From JBBSAT01 sp046351235 (lineage in GTDB: Bacteria; Myxococcota_A; Polyangia; Polyangiales; Sandaracinaceae): 64,000 nt of DNA. The translations under genes and the position numbers were made by a program. The stretch spans positions 620,001 through 684,000 of the forward strand of contig JAXLYV010000004.1 of the NCBI GenBank assembly GCA_046351235.1. The letters run 5' to 3'. Below are positions 50,733 to 58,379 of this stretch, piece by piece. Every line of letters starts with the position of its first letter. The stretch's first letter is position 1. A model generated the notes under the pieces. The model did not search any database, had not been told where the DNA came from, and saw nothing but the letters and a program-made list of their open reading frames with translations.

Positions 50733-52133
50733 ATGTCGTCGTCCGCTCGCTCCCTCACCGCTCGCGTCGCGTCGCTCTTCGCGCTCCTCGCGCTCGCCGC
50801 CGCCCCGAGCCTGGCCGAGGCCCAGTACGTGGTGCCCGGCCCCCCGATCTACGGGAGCGTCTCGATCTCCATCGGCGACTACTCGCCCGGCACGCTGCGC
50901 GGCGTCGCGGGCGGCCCGATCTCGCTCAGCGCCGTCGACGGCTCGTGCCGCGGGACGGCCTCGGTGCAGCCGAGCCACGTGATCACGGTCTCGGGCGGCG
51001 CGCTCCGCATCTCGGTGCGCTCCGGCAGCGACTCGACGCTGATGGTCCTGCTGCCCGACGGCCGCCGCCTCTGCAACGACGACACGAACGGCCTCGACGC
51101 ACAGGTCGACACCTCCACCGTCTCGGGCCCCGTCTACGTCTGGGTCGGCTCCTACAGCGGCGGCACCTTCCCCTACGACCTCACCGTCTCGCAGATCGGC
51201 GGCCCGCCCGCGATGCCGTCGATCCCCAGCGCGCCGCTCTTCGGCACGCTCGACCTCGGTGGTCGCTGGAGCGATCCCACGATCCTCGCCGGCCGCTTCG
51301 GCGGGCCCGTGCAGGCCTCTTCGATGTTCCCCGGCTGCCGCGGCTACATCACGCCGCAGCCGAGCCACGTGGTGATGGTGCCCACGTACATGCCGAGCCT
51401 GCGCTTCGTGGTCGCGGCCCCCGCCGACACGACGATGATCGTGCAGTACGCCGATGGGAGCGTGCAGTGCGACGACGACAGCGGCGGCGGCATGAACCCG
51501 ATCGTGCAGGGTGATGCGCGCCCCGGGCCGATCCGCGTCTGGGTCGGCGCCTACTCGAGCTCGTCCGTCGGTGGCGGCTACCAGCTCGGCGTCACCACGA
51601 TCCCCGGCATCCGCTACGACACCCTCACCGCGCCCGTCGTGGTCGCGCCGCCGCCCGTCGTGGTCGCGCCGCCGCCCGTCGTGGTCGCGCCGCCGCCCGT
51701 GGTCGCGCCCCCCGTGATCGTGGCGCCGCCGAGCTCGGCGATCCGCGTGACCTTGAGCCCGCGCGTGCCCGTGACGCTCTACGCGCCCGGCATCACCACG
51801 CCGACCGTCGCGGTGTGGCAGCCTCGCGGCGGCCAGCCGGTCGAGTTCGCCACGCAGACGCGCGGCAGCATGCTGGTGATCTCGGCGACAATCGCCGGCG
51901 CCGCGACCCAGCTCGTGGAGATCCCCGCCGCGCTCGCGAGCACGGCGGTGGTGACGAGCACCCGGCGCCCCGATGGCCGCGTGCTGTTCCGCGCCGAGCG
52001 CGCGCCCGAGGGCAGCGACCCCGGCCAGCAGATGCTGCTCCTGGTCGACTGGGATCGCGCGACGAGCGCGCCGACCATCGCCCAGCAGTGGATCGGGACG
52101 TTCACGGACCGCGCGCCGGGCTGGTCGCGCTGA
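50733..52133 (+). CDS. Secreted protein with two PPC-like repeats and a Pro/Val spacer
   Basis: A 466-residue exported protein, signal ending LAEAQ. Two homologous beta domains follow, each with the same order: a GSVSIS or GTLDLG strand, a Cys-containing CRGTASVQPSHVI or CRGYITPQPSHVV turn, a strand, then CNDD or CDDDSGG, and VWVGSY or VWVGAY. This resembles bacterial pre-peptidase C-terminal (PPC) domains. A spacer of VVVAPPP repeats comes next, three identical at the DNA level. The last 130 residues form a separate beta domain (VRVTLSPRVPVTLYAPG onwards). GGAGG lies six bases before the ATG. It might bind the outer surface; there is no catalytic motif. Confidence 0.8.
   Translation: MSSSARSLTARVASLFALLALAAAPSLAEAQYVVPGPPIYGSVSISIGDYSPGTLRGVAGGPISLSAVDGSCRGTASVQPSHVITVSGGALRISVRSGSDSTLMVLLPDGRRLCNDDTNGLDAQVDTSTVSGPVYVWVGSYSGGTFPYDLTVSQIGGPPAMPSIPSAPLFGTLDLGGRWSDPTILAGRFGGPVQASSMFPGCRGYITPQPSHVVMVPTYMPSLRFVVAAPADTTMIVQYADGSVQCDDDSGGGMNPIVQGDARPGPIRVWVGAYSSSSVGGGYQLGVTTIPGIRYDTLTAPVVVAPPPVVVAPPPVVVAPPPVVAPPVIVAPPSSAIRVTLSPRVPVTLYAPGITTPTVAVWQPRGGQPVEFATQTRGSMLVISATIAGAATQLVEIPAALASTAVVTSTRRPDGRVLFRAERAPEGSDPGQQMLLLVDWDRATSAPTIAQQWIGTFTDRAPGWSR
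51636..51698 (+). repeat. 21-bp coding repeat, three identical units
   Basis: GTCGTGGTCGCGCCGCCGCC followed by C occurs at 51636, 51657 and 51678 without mismatch and encodes VVVAPPP. A degenerate fourth unit follows. Length may vary by slippage between strains. Confidence 0.85.
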
Positions 52134-52141
52134 GGAGCGAA

Positions 52142-52172
52142 GGGCGGCGCCTCTCGTAGAGCCGCGCCGCCC
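52142..52172. terminator. Bidirectional terminator-like hairpin
   Basis: GGGCGGCGC (52142-52150) pairs with GCGCCGCCC (52164-52172), and inside it CTCT with AGAG around CGT. It starts nine bases after the stop of the Pro-rich gene and precedes the end of the convergent membrane gene at 52196. GTTT follows on the plus strand. Confidence 0.55.
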
Positions 52173-52195
52173 GTCGCCCCGTTTCCCGCGAGAAG

Positions 52196-52891
52196 CTATC
52201 GCCGTCGCGCCAGCGCGAGCACCAGCGCCGCGCCCACCAGGCAGGCGAAACCGCCACCCACCAGGCCGAGCCCGGTGAGCACCGATCCGCTCGGCCGCCC
52301 TGCGAGCGTGAGCCCGAGGCTCGCGAGCCCGGCGAGCACCAGCACCGAGCCCACGATCGCGAGCCCGCGCTGAGCGACCACGCCGACGAGCAGGAGCACG
52401 AGGACGAGACCGCCCGCGCGCGCCCGCGGCACCGTCATTCCCTGCCGCTCGAGCGCGACGGCGAACGCCTCGACGACGCTCGCCTCGCCCGGGACGGCGA
52501 GCATGTGCCAGCGCTCCCCGTCACGGACCGACAGGAGCAGCGTCCCGTCCTCGACGCTCGCGCGCACGTCGGAGAGCGGCGCGCGCACCTCGGGCCCGGC
52601 GGCGCGAACGCGGAGACCGCTCGACTCGAGGCGCACGACGAGGCCGCTCGGTCCCGCGACGCGCCGCGCGCGCACGGCCTGCGCGGTGGGAACGATCGCC
52701 CCCGCGAGCGCGATGATCGCGAAGAGCATCAGCCGGTACTCGACGACGAGGATCCCGACGACGATCGGCAGCACGATCGCCCACGCGCCGATCGCGGCAC
52801 GCGCTCGCCGCGCCGCGTAGCTGGCGAGCGCCTCGCGGCTGGCCGTCAGCTCGAGCACGTCCGCGCTCGCCTCGTCGGCACCGCTCCTCAT
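52196..52891 (-). CDS. Hypothetical membrane protein
   Basis: A 231-residue protein of unknown family. Two helices near the N terminus (AIGAWAIVLPIVVGILVVEY and MLFAIIALAGAIVP) enclose almost no loop. A soluble beta domain of about 80 residues follows (GLVVRLESSGLRVRAAGPEVRAPLSDVRA in pieces, then DGTLLLSVRDGERWHMLAVPG), recalling the PH-like part of YcxB proteins. Three or four more helices close the chain (LVLVLLLVGVVAQRGLAIVG, GLASLGLTLAG, LVGGGFACLVGAALVLAL). It is likely an inner-membrane protein with a cytoplasmic beta domain. Convergent with the Pro-rich secreted gene and upstream of the Cys-rich lipoprotein's 3' end. Confidence 0.72.
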   Translation of the reverse strand: MRSGADEASADVLELTASREALASYAARRARAAIGAWAIVLPIVVGILVVEYRLMLFAIIALAGAIVPTAQAVRARRVAGPSGLVVRLESSGLRVRAAGPEVRAPLSDVRASVEDGTLLLSVRDGERWHMLAVPGEASVVEAFAVALERQGMTVPRARAGGLVLVLLLVGVVAQRGLAIVGSVLVLAGLASLGLTLAGRPSGSVLTGLGLVGGGFACLVGAALVLALARRR

Positions 52892-52987
52892 CGTGCTCTT
52901 CGCGTTGGCAGCGCATCGGCGCGGGTGTTCCGTGCTCGAGGCTGCCGCTCCGACCCGGGCATCATGGGGCGACGCATCCGCGCCTCC

Positions 52988-53500
52988 TCAGTGGCAGACG
53001 TCGTCGGTGCACGTGAGGGCGCCCTCGCAGCCGACGACGGGACAGCAGGGCTGGCCGGGGGCTTGGCCGCAGGCGAAGCACACGAAGTTCGTGCCGTCGG
53101 GGACGGTGCAGTTGCCTGGCGTGCAGTCCTCGAGCAGGCAGATGCCACCGAGCGTTCCGGAGGGCGCGGTCTCGTCGAAGCACACGCCGTAGCGCAGCGC
53201 GCCCTCGCGGCAGCCCGACGCGCACGGTCGCTGGCCGAACGCGCCGCAGGAGACGCAGCGCGTGCTCGCGCACTCGGTGCCGGTGGCGCACGCGACGCCC
53301 GCGCCGCAGGGGCCGCCGGGCTCGCCGGGCCCGGGCTCCACGTGCACGCCCGTGTCGAGGGCGGACGCGTCGGAGCTCGTCGGGCTCCCGCCGCACGCGG
53401 CGAGCAGGATCGCGATCACCGCGAGGGACAGGAGCCCGCGGGCGAGGGGGCGAGCCGGGACCCACGCGGGCTCCGACCTCGAGACTTGGGCGTCGAGCAT
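52988..53500 (-). CDS. Small Cys-rich lipoprotein
   Basis: A 170-residue lipoprotein. A charged lead (LDAQVSRSEPAWVPARP) precedes the hydrophobic signal LLSLAVIAILLAAC, so the signal is longer than usual. The mature part has 18 cysteines in blocks CGAGVACATGTECASTRCVSC, CASGCREGALRYGVC, CLLEDCTPGNC, CFACGQAPGQPCCP and CEGALTCTDDVCH. This is the same surface-lipoprotein style seen at 16757 but without repeats long enough to name. Function unknown. A TACGCT box (53508-53513) lies seven bases before the ATG at 53500. Confidence 0.75.
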   Translation of the reverse strand: MLDAQVSRSEPAWVPARPLARGLLSLAVIAILLAACGGSPTSSDASALDTGVHVEPGPGEPGGPCGAGVACATGTECASTRCVSCGAFGQRPCASGCREGALRYGVCFDETAPSGTLGGICLLEDCTPGNCTVPDGTNFVCFACGQAPGQPCCPVVGCEGALTCTDDVCH

Positions 53501-53507
53501 CGACGAG

Positions 53508-53513
53508 AGCGTA
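53508..53513 (-). promoter_or_regulatory. -10-like TACGCT box for the small Cys-rich lipoprotein
   Basis: TACGCT on the minus strand, seven bases upstream of the ATG at 53500, with no ribosome site between. Confidence 0.4.
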
Positions 53514-53570
53514 GGACGAACGCGAGTGAAACGCGCGTCCCGATCGACCTTCGCCGCCCTCGAGCCGCGC

Positions 53571-54041
53571 TCAGCCCGCGGGGACGGGCGGCCTGGCGCT
53601 CGGGGCGAGCGTGCTCTCGGCCGACGCGGGCGCGCCACCCTTGCCGACGAGGAGCTGCGCGACGAGCGCCACCAAGAGGAACGCGACGTACTCCCAGCCG
53701 CCGCCGGGGCTCGTGAACATCCAGCCGTTGGCTGCGTGCGGGATCAAGGCCCCGAGCATCACCGGAATCAAGGCCAGCGCAGCCAGGCGCACCTGGTAGC
53801 CAGCGACGAGGCAGAGACCGCCGAGCAGCTCCACCGCGAGCACGGGATAGGCGGTCCAGCCCGGCAGGCCGTTCGCTTCGAAGAACGCGACGGTGCCGGG
53901 CAGCGTGAAGACGGCGAGCTTCGCGTACGCGTGGGCGAGGAAGACGGTGCCCAGGCCGAGCCGGAGGACCGTCGGGCCGAGGTGGCTCCGGGCTCGCGCG
54001 AGGTGATCGAGTCGGGTGAGCGGGTGGTCGAGGTTCGTCAT
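53571..54041 (-). CDS. DoxX-family membrane protein
   Basis: A 156-residue four-helix membrane protein of the DoxX family, recognised by GTVFLAHAYAKLAVF early on, the VLAVELLGGLCLVAGYQVRLAALALIPVML region (seen as ELLGGLCLVAGYQ), and the closing GGGWEYVAFLLVALVAQLL. DoxX relatives are linked to redox and thiol-stress complexes, but individual functions are mostly unproven. The tail (SAESTLAPSARPPVPAG) is disordered. It lies directly downstream of the LysR gene on the same strand, 77 bp between, so it may be in the LysR transcript or its target. Confidence 0.85.
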   Translation of the reverse strand: MTNLDHPLTRLDHLARARSHLGPTVLRLGLGTVFLAHAYAKLAVFTLPGTVAFFEANGLPGWTAYPVLAVELLGGLCLVAGYQVRLAALALIPVMLGALIPHAANGWMFTSPGGGWEYVAFLLVALVAQLLVGKGGAPASAESTLAPSARPPVPAG

Positions 54042-54118
54042 ACCGCGTTCCTGCGGAGCGGCCTCCGCGATCGGAAGCCGCGCGGGCCGAACGAATCGTT
54101 CGGCATTCCGAACGCTCG

Positions 54119-55036
54119 TCAGCCTCCGGCCTTCACCGCCCAGGGCTGCTCGCGGAACGCCTCTGCGAGCGCGTCCACGAGCGCTGCGACGATCGGCGCG
54201 GCCTTCGGTCGCCCGGCGCGCACCGCGTAGATCCCGATGGGCGGCGGTACGAAGGCTTCGAGAACGCGCACGAGAGAGCCGCTGCGCACGGCGTCGAAGG
54301 TCATGAACCGGGGAAGAATCGCGATGCCGAGCCCCGCGATGGCGGACTCGCGCAGCATGGTCCCGCTCGTCGTCTCGAAGTTGCCCCTCACACCGAGCTC
54401 GAGACGGCGTCCCTCCCGATGGAGCCGCCACTCGTGCTCGGGGCGGAGGAGCGCATAGCGAAGACAGTTGTGGTGCGCGAGGTCCTCGGGCCGCTCGGGG
54501 CGACCGTGCTCGGCCAGGTAGCTGGGCGCGGCGCAGACGTCGAACGGCGTGCTCGCGAGCCGACGCGCGACGAGGCTCGAGTCGCGAAGCTTGGTCACTC
54601 GCAATGCGAGATCGATGCGCTCCTCGACGAGATCGGCCAGGCGGTCGTTCAGCAGCAGCTCCACGTTCACGCCCGGCCTCTCCGCGAGGAAGTCGCGCAG
54701 CGGTCGCGCGAGGCAGACCTGCGAGAGCACGACGGGCGCGCTGAGACGGATGGTTCCGCGCACCGCGGTCGCCGGCCCCGAGGTCGCGCGGGCGGCTTGC
54801 TCGGCCATCGATCGCGCGTGCGGATAGATGCGGGCCCCGAGCGTGGTGACCGTGACCTTCCGCGTCGTCCGGAGAAGGAGCGGCTCGCCCATTCGCTCCT
54901 CGAGGAGCGAGACACGAGCGCTGACCACCGACTTCGAGACCCCGAGGAGCTGGGCCGCCCTGGTGAACGAGGCGGTCTCGACCACGCGCGCGAAGCACAG
55001 GAGCGACGGGAGGTCGTCGAGAAGACGGTCGGCCAT
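54119..55036 (-). CDS. LysR-family transcriptional regulator
   Basis: A 305-residue regulator. The N-terminal winged helix-turn-helix is FARVVETASFTRAAQLLGVSKSVVSARVSLLEERMG (helix core ASFTRAAQLLGVSKSVVSA), followed by LLLRTTRKVTVTTLG. The effector-binding domain runs from about residue 90 (VRGTIRLSAPVVLSQVCL) and includes the crossover region RDSSLVARRLA. The variant with ARVSLLEERMGEPLLLRTTRK is the CrgA/aldehyde-stress type. The ATG at 55036 (MADRLLDDLP) is chosen; the frame remains open upstream but overlaps the divergent reductase. Its usual target would be a divergent or adjacent gene: the PanE-like reductase at 55143 or the DoxX gene at 54041. Confidence 0.93.
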   Translation of the reverse strand: MADRLLDDLPSLLCFARVVETASFTRAAQLLGVSKSVVSARVSLLEERMGEPLLLRTTRKVTVTTLGARIYPHARSMAEQAARATSGPATAVRGTIRLSAPVVLSQVCLARPLRDFLAERPGVNVELLLNDRLADLVEERIDLALRVTKLRDSSLVARRLASTPFDVCAAPSYLAEHGRPERPEDLAHHNCLRYALLRPEHEWRLHREGRRLELGVRGNFETTSGTMLRESAIAGLGIAILPRFMTFDAVRSGSLVRVLEAFVPPPIGIYAVRAGRPKAAPIVAALVDALAEAFREQPWAVKAGG

Positions 55037-55142
55037 CGGCTCGGGGTAACACGATCGCTCCGAGATGCGAACGATGCAGACGAGGGCTCTCGAGCGCTTG
55101 CTGGCAGTGCGCACTGCCCGTAGTGCTGCGCGGCGAGCGCAC

Positions 55143-56009
55143 GTGAAGATCGCCATCTACGGCACGGGCCCCATCGGCAGCGCGTATGCGCTGCACCTCG
55201 CCAAGGCGGGGCACGAGGTCACGTGCATCGCGCGCGGCGAGCGCCTCGCGCAGCTCTCGGACGAGCGCGCCATCGTGACCGTGGAGGGTGAGCGCGCGAG
55301 CATCGTGCCGGCGGGCGCGCTCGACCCGACGATCGCCTACGACCTCGTCCTCGTCACCGTGCTCGCCCACAAGCTCGATGCGATCCTCCCGGCGCTGAAG
55401 GCGAGCGCCGCGAGATCCATCGTCTTCACGCTCAACCTCTTCGAGCCGCTGGCGCGTCTCGAGGGCGAGCTCGCCGGGCGCGCGAGCTTCGGCTTCCCGG
55501 CGATCGTCGCTTCGCTCGAGAACGGCCGCCTTCGCCACACGATCCACACGGTGGCGCAGAAGACGATCATGAAGGAGCGCCGCTGGGCGGAGCTCTTCAC
55601 GCACGCCGGCATCGCGACCGCCGTCGAGCCCGCGATGCAGGCGTGGCTGCGTACGCACGCCGTGTGGATCGCCACGGTCCTCGCGATGGCGTGCGAGGCC
55701 TACGGGCGGCGACGCGGGCTCTCCTTCGCCGAGGCACGAGCGTACGCGCGCGCGCTGCGCGCGGGGCTCGCCCTCGTCGAGCGCCTCGGCGACTCGATTC
55801 GTCCGACCTCCGTCCACCTCGTGCGCGCGCTGCCTCTCTCGCTCGTGCTCTACGCGCTCAGCCGGACGTCGGTGGTGAAGATGCTCGGCCCGATCGGCCC
55901 CGCGGAGGCACGCGCGCTCATCGACGCGATGAGCGCCTCGGCGCCCGAGGGCGCGCTGCCGGCGCTCCTCGCGATCCGTCCCCGCGACACGGCCGACACC
56001 CACCGATAG
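55143..56009 (+). CDS. Ketopantoate reductase family (PanE/ApbA-like) protein
   Basis: A 288-residue NADPH-dependent reductase. The cofactor fold starts immediately after the GTG with KIAIYGTGPIGSAYALHLAKAGHEV. The middle has the family's YDLVLVTVLAHKLDAILPAL and the substrate half has a helix pair ending FAEARAYARALRAG. It lacks the clear catalytic Lys/Asn/Glu triad of true PanE in the usual context, so it may reduce another 2-keto acid or be a relative. GTG 55143 is used because it gives the Rossmann strand at residue 2; upstream residues are Arg/Ala only. It is divergent from the LysR gene, 106 bp between the starts. Confidence 0.85.
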   Translation: MKIAIYGTGPIGSAYALHLAKAGHEVTCIARGERLAQLSDERAIVTVEGERASIVPAGALDPTIAYDLVLVTVLAHKLDAILPALKASAARSIVFTLNLFEPLARLEGELAGRASFGFPAIVASLENGRLRHTIHTVAQKTIMKERRWAELFTHAGIATAVEPAMQAWLRTHAVWIATVLAMACEAYGRRRGLSFAEARAYARALRAGLALVERLGDSIRPTSVHLVRALPLSLVLYALSRTSVVKMLGPIGPAEARALIDAMSASAPEGALPALLAIRPRDTADTHR

Positions 56010-56071
56010 AAGACGAGCCCGCGTGTGGCGGAATGGCCGTGCGGGATCGCGCGCCGCCGCGACGTGGGCCG

Positions 56072-56080
56072 TACTAGTTT
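56072..56080 (+). promoter_or_regulatory. -10-like TACTAG/TAGTTT region for the ECF sigma factor
   Basis: TACTAGTTT ends six bases before the ATG at 56087. Two overlapping hexamers (TACTAG, TAGTTT) fit; no ribosome site follows. Confidence 0.35.
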
Positions 56081-56086
56081 CGACCG

Positions 56087-57031
56087 ATGCTCGCCGCGTC
56101 CGACCTCGAGGCCCATCGCGCTGCGCTCACCGGCCTCTGCTACCGCATGCTCGGATCGGCCGTCGACGCCGACGATGCCGTCCAAGAGACGATGGTGCGC
56201 GCGTGGAAGAGCCTCGACGGGTTCGACGGTCGGTCGTCGCTCCGCACCTGGCTCCATCGCGTCGCGACGAACGTGTGCCTCGACGCGATCGCGGCGCGGG
56301 CACGACGCACGCGCCCAGTGGAGGACGGGCCCGTCGGCACCCCCGACGACGCGCTCGAGACCCGCGAGCGCACGCACTGGATCGAGCCGATCCCCGACGC
56401 GCACACGATCCCCGCCGACGCGCATCCGGAAGAGCGCCTCGTGCTGCGGCAGAGCATCCGGCTCGCGTTCGTCGCCGCCCTCCAGCACCTACCGCCCAAG
56501 CAACGCGCCTCGCTCCTGCTCACCGAGGTGCTCGGCTGGTCGATCGCCGAGTGCGCGTCGTGCCTCGAGACCAGCGAAGCGGCGATCCACAGCGCGCTCC
56601 AGCGCGCGCGCGCGACGCTCGCGGCCAAGGATCTCGCCACGCTACCGGCGCCACTCACCGAGACGCAGCGCGCGCTCGTCGACCGCTACGTCGAGGCCTT
56701 CGAGCGCTACGACGTCGATGCGCTCACCGCGCTCCTGCATCGCGACGCGACGCTCTCGATGCCGCCCTACACGCTCTGGCTCACCGGCCACGCCGACATC
56801 GCGCGTTGGCTGCGCGGACCGGGCGCGCCGTGTCGCGGCAGCAAGCTCGTCCGCGTGGAGGCCTCGGGCATGCCGGCCATCGCCCAGTACCGGCCGAGCG
56901 AGGGCGGCGGCTACCACGCGTGGGCGATCCTGATGCTCGAGCTCGGCCCGGGCGAGATCACGTCGATGATGTCGTTCCTCGACGTCGAGACGCTCTTCCC
57001 GCGCTTCGGCCTTCCGCTCGCGCTCACCTGA
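56087..57031 (+). CDS. ECF sigma factor with SnoaL-like C-terminal domain
   Basis: A 314-residue sigma-70-family factor of the RpoE5/TIGR02960-like group. Region 2 is LTGLCYRMLGSAVDADDAVQETMVRAWKSLDGFDG in short form (SAVDADDAVQETMVRAW) with RSSLRTWLHRVATNVCLD. Region 4 is LPPKQRASLLLTEVLGWSIAECASCLETSEAAIHSALQRARATL in pieces. After it comes a SnoaL-like domain of some 115 residues (DRYVEAFERYDVDALTALLHRDATLSMPP), which in relatives replaces a separate anti-sigma factor and probably senses a small molecule. The next two genes, a DoxX-like membrane protein and a VOC protein, have strong ribosome sites and the same strand, and may be its targets. Confidence 0.9.
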   Translation: MLAASDLEAHRAALTGLCYRMLGSAVDADDAVQETMVRAWKSLDGFDGRSSLRTWLHRVATNVCLDAIAARARRTRPVEDGPVGTPDDALETRERTHWIEPIPDAHTIPADAHPEERLVLRQSIRLAFVAALQHLPPKQRASLLLTEVLGWSIAECASCLETSEAAIHSALQRARATLAAKDLATLPAPLTETQRALVDRYVEAFERYDVDALTALLHRDATLSMPPYTLWLTGHADIARWLRGPGAPCRGSKLVRVEASGMPAIAQYRPSEGGGYHAWAILMLELGPGEITSMMSFLDVETLFPRFGLPLALT

Positions 57032-57117
57032 GCGCTCCGATCTTTTTCGCGGACGACCGATGGTTTTCCGCACGGGGGCCAGTCGAAGAGGGTGAATCCG
57101 ACAAGGAGATCGCCCCG

Positions 57118-57546
57118 ATGAGCCTCGCCACATCGCTCGAACCTTCCGCGCCCGCCCTTCCCGTCTCGCGCCCCGCGCGCATCGGCTCGTACGCGCTCGG
57201 CGGCTTCGTCGTGCTCTTCCTGGCCTTCGATGCCGCGATCAAGCTGATGCAGCTCGCTCCGGCGATGCAGACCGAGCAGCTCGGGTATCCACCGAGCCAG
57301 GTGCTCTGGATCGGCCTGACGGAAGCGATCCTGCTCGTCCTCTACGTCGTCCCGCGCACGTCGATCCTCGGCGCGATCTTCTGGACGGGATACCTGGGCG
57401 GCGCCGTCGCGACGCACGTGCGGATCGAGAATCCGCTCTTCACCCACGTGCTCTTCCCGACCTACGTCGCCGCGATGCTCTGGGGCGCGCTGTGGCTGCG
57501 CGAGCCACGCCTGCGCGCGCTCGTGCCGCTCCGCAGCCCTCGCTGA
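57118..57546 (+). CDS. DoxX-like membrane protein
   Basis: A 142-residue four-helix membrane protein of the DoxX-like family. Helices are SYALGGFVVLFLAFDAAIKL, VLWIGLTEAILLVLYVV, ILGAIFWTGYLGGAVATHV and FPTYVAAMLWGALWL. The GYLGGAVATHVR turn is the family's most conserved piece. AAGGAG lies ten bases before the ATG. It lies 86 bases after the sigma factor and 46 bases before the VOC gene, so the three probably form one transcription unit. Role unknown; DoxX-like genes often sit next to ECF sigma factors of this type. Confidence 0.85.
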   Translation: MSLATSLEPSAPALPVSRPARIGSYALGGFVVLFLAFDAAIKLMQLAPAMQTEQLGYPPSQVLWIGLTEAILLVLYVVPRTSILGAIFWTGYLGGAVATHVRIENPLFTHVLFPTYVAAMLWGALWLREPRLRALVPLRSPR

Positions 57547-57592
57547 CGCTCGTTCCCCACGAATCGAGAGAGAAAGAAAAGGAGAGAGAACC

Positions 57593-58000
57593 ATGGCCGA
57601 CGACCGACTGATCTTCGTGAACCTTCCCGTCCGCGACCTCGCACGCACGCAGACGTTCTTCCGCACGCTGGGCTTCGCATTCAACCCGAAGTTCACCGAC
57701 GAGAAGGCCGCCTGCATGATCGTCAGCGACAAGGCGTTCGTGATGCTGCTCGCCGAGCCCTTCTTCAAGACGTTCACCGACAACGAGATCGCCGACACGC
57801 GCAAGCACACCGAGGCGCTGATCTGCATCTCGTGCCCGAGCCGCGAAGCGGTGGACCGGCTGGTGAAGACCGCGCTCGAGGCGGGCGGCCGAAAGGCCAA
57901 GCCGCCGCAGGACCATGGCTTCATGTACGGCTGGAGCTTCTACGACGTCGACGGGCATCACTGGGAAGTGATGTGGATGGATCCGGCTGCTGCGCAGTAG
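57593..58000 (+). CDS. VOC-family (glyoxalase/bleomycin-resistance-like) protein
   Basis: A 135-residue vicinal-oxygen-chelate protein. The two beta-alpha-beta-beta-beta halves can be seen as LIFVNLPVRDLARTQTFFRTLGF and then CISCPSREAVDRLVKTALEAGG with the closing YGWSFYDVDGHHWEVMWMD. The second metal ligand would be the Glu in HHWEVMW; the first, usually a His or Glu in strand one, is not obvious (FVNLPV), so metal binding may be incomplete. Similar proteins are annotated as lactoylglutathione-lyase-like but few are tested. AAAGGAGAG lies six to twelve bases upstream of the ATG. Confidence 0.88.
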   Translation: MADDRLIFVNLPVRDLARTQTFFRTLGFAFNPKFTDEKAACMIVSDKAFVMLLAEPFFKTFTDNEIADTRKHTEALICISCPSREAVDRLVKTALEAGGRKAKPPQDHGFMYGWSFYDVDGHHWEVMWMDPAAAQ

Positions 58001-58018
58001 CCGAACGAGCGCGCGCCC

Positions 58019-58042
58019 GAGCCCCGTCGACGGACGGGGCTC
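58019..58042. terminator. Perfect 10-bp hairpin between convergent genes
   Basis: GAGCCCCGTC (58019-58028) and GACGGGGCTC (58033-58042) pair completely around GACG, 19 bases after the VOC stop and touching the stop of the minus-strand gene. The symmetrical stem would serve both directions; no T-run is present. Confidence 0.6.
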
Positions 58043-58370
58043 AGCCGACGCGGCGCATCGGCAGATCGACGACCGTCCCCGCGCGATTGCTCTCGACGGT
58101 GACCTCGGTCTCGCCCACGTGACCGGCGGCGTGGATGCGCAGCACGGCGCGGTCCGCGTCGCGCCGCCAGGGGACGAGCACCATCGATGCCGTGGAGATG
58201 TAGCGCTCGCGCACGCGGCGACGGCTGGGGAGCCACTCGGCCTCGACCTCGACGTCGTTCGGGCACTTCTCCCCGAGCGAGAGGCGCAGCAGGATGGGGG
58301 GCGTGGGCTGCGGGCGGAGCCAACCGAACAGGTTCATCAGCCAGTGGGTGGCGCGGCGGACCGCAGACAT
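58041..58370 (-). CDS. Small hypothetical protein (109 aa)
   Basis: No family recognised. The chain begins with a basic amphipathic helix (SAVRRATHWLMNLFGWLRPQ) that could lie on a membrane. It continues as a beta sheet: ILLRLSLGEKCPNDVEVEAEW, RERYISTASMVLVPWRR, RAVLRIHAAGHVGETEVTVES and GTVVDLPMRRVG. This looks like a single small beta-sandwich. It lies nine bases downstream of the spermidine-synthase-like gene on the same strand and is probably co-transcribed with it. Confidence 0.6.
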   Translation of the reverse strand: MSAVRRATHWLMNLFGWLRPQPTPPILLRLSLGEKCPNDVEVEAEWLPSRRRVRERYISTASMVLVPWRRDADRAVLRIHAAGHVGETEVTVESNRAGTVVDLPMRRVG

Positions 58371-58379
58371 TCGACACGC

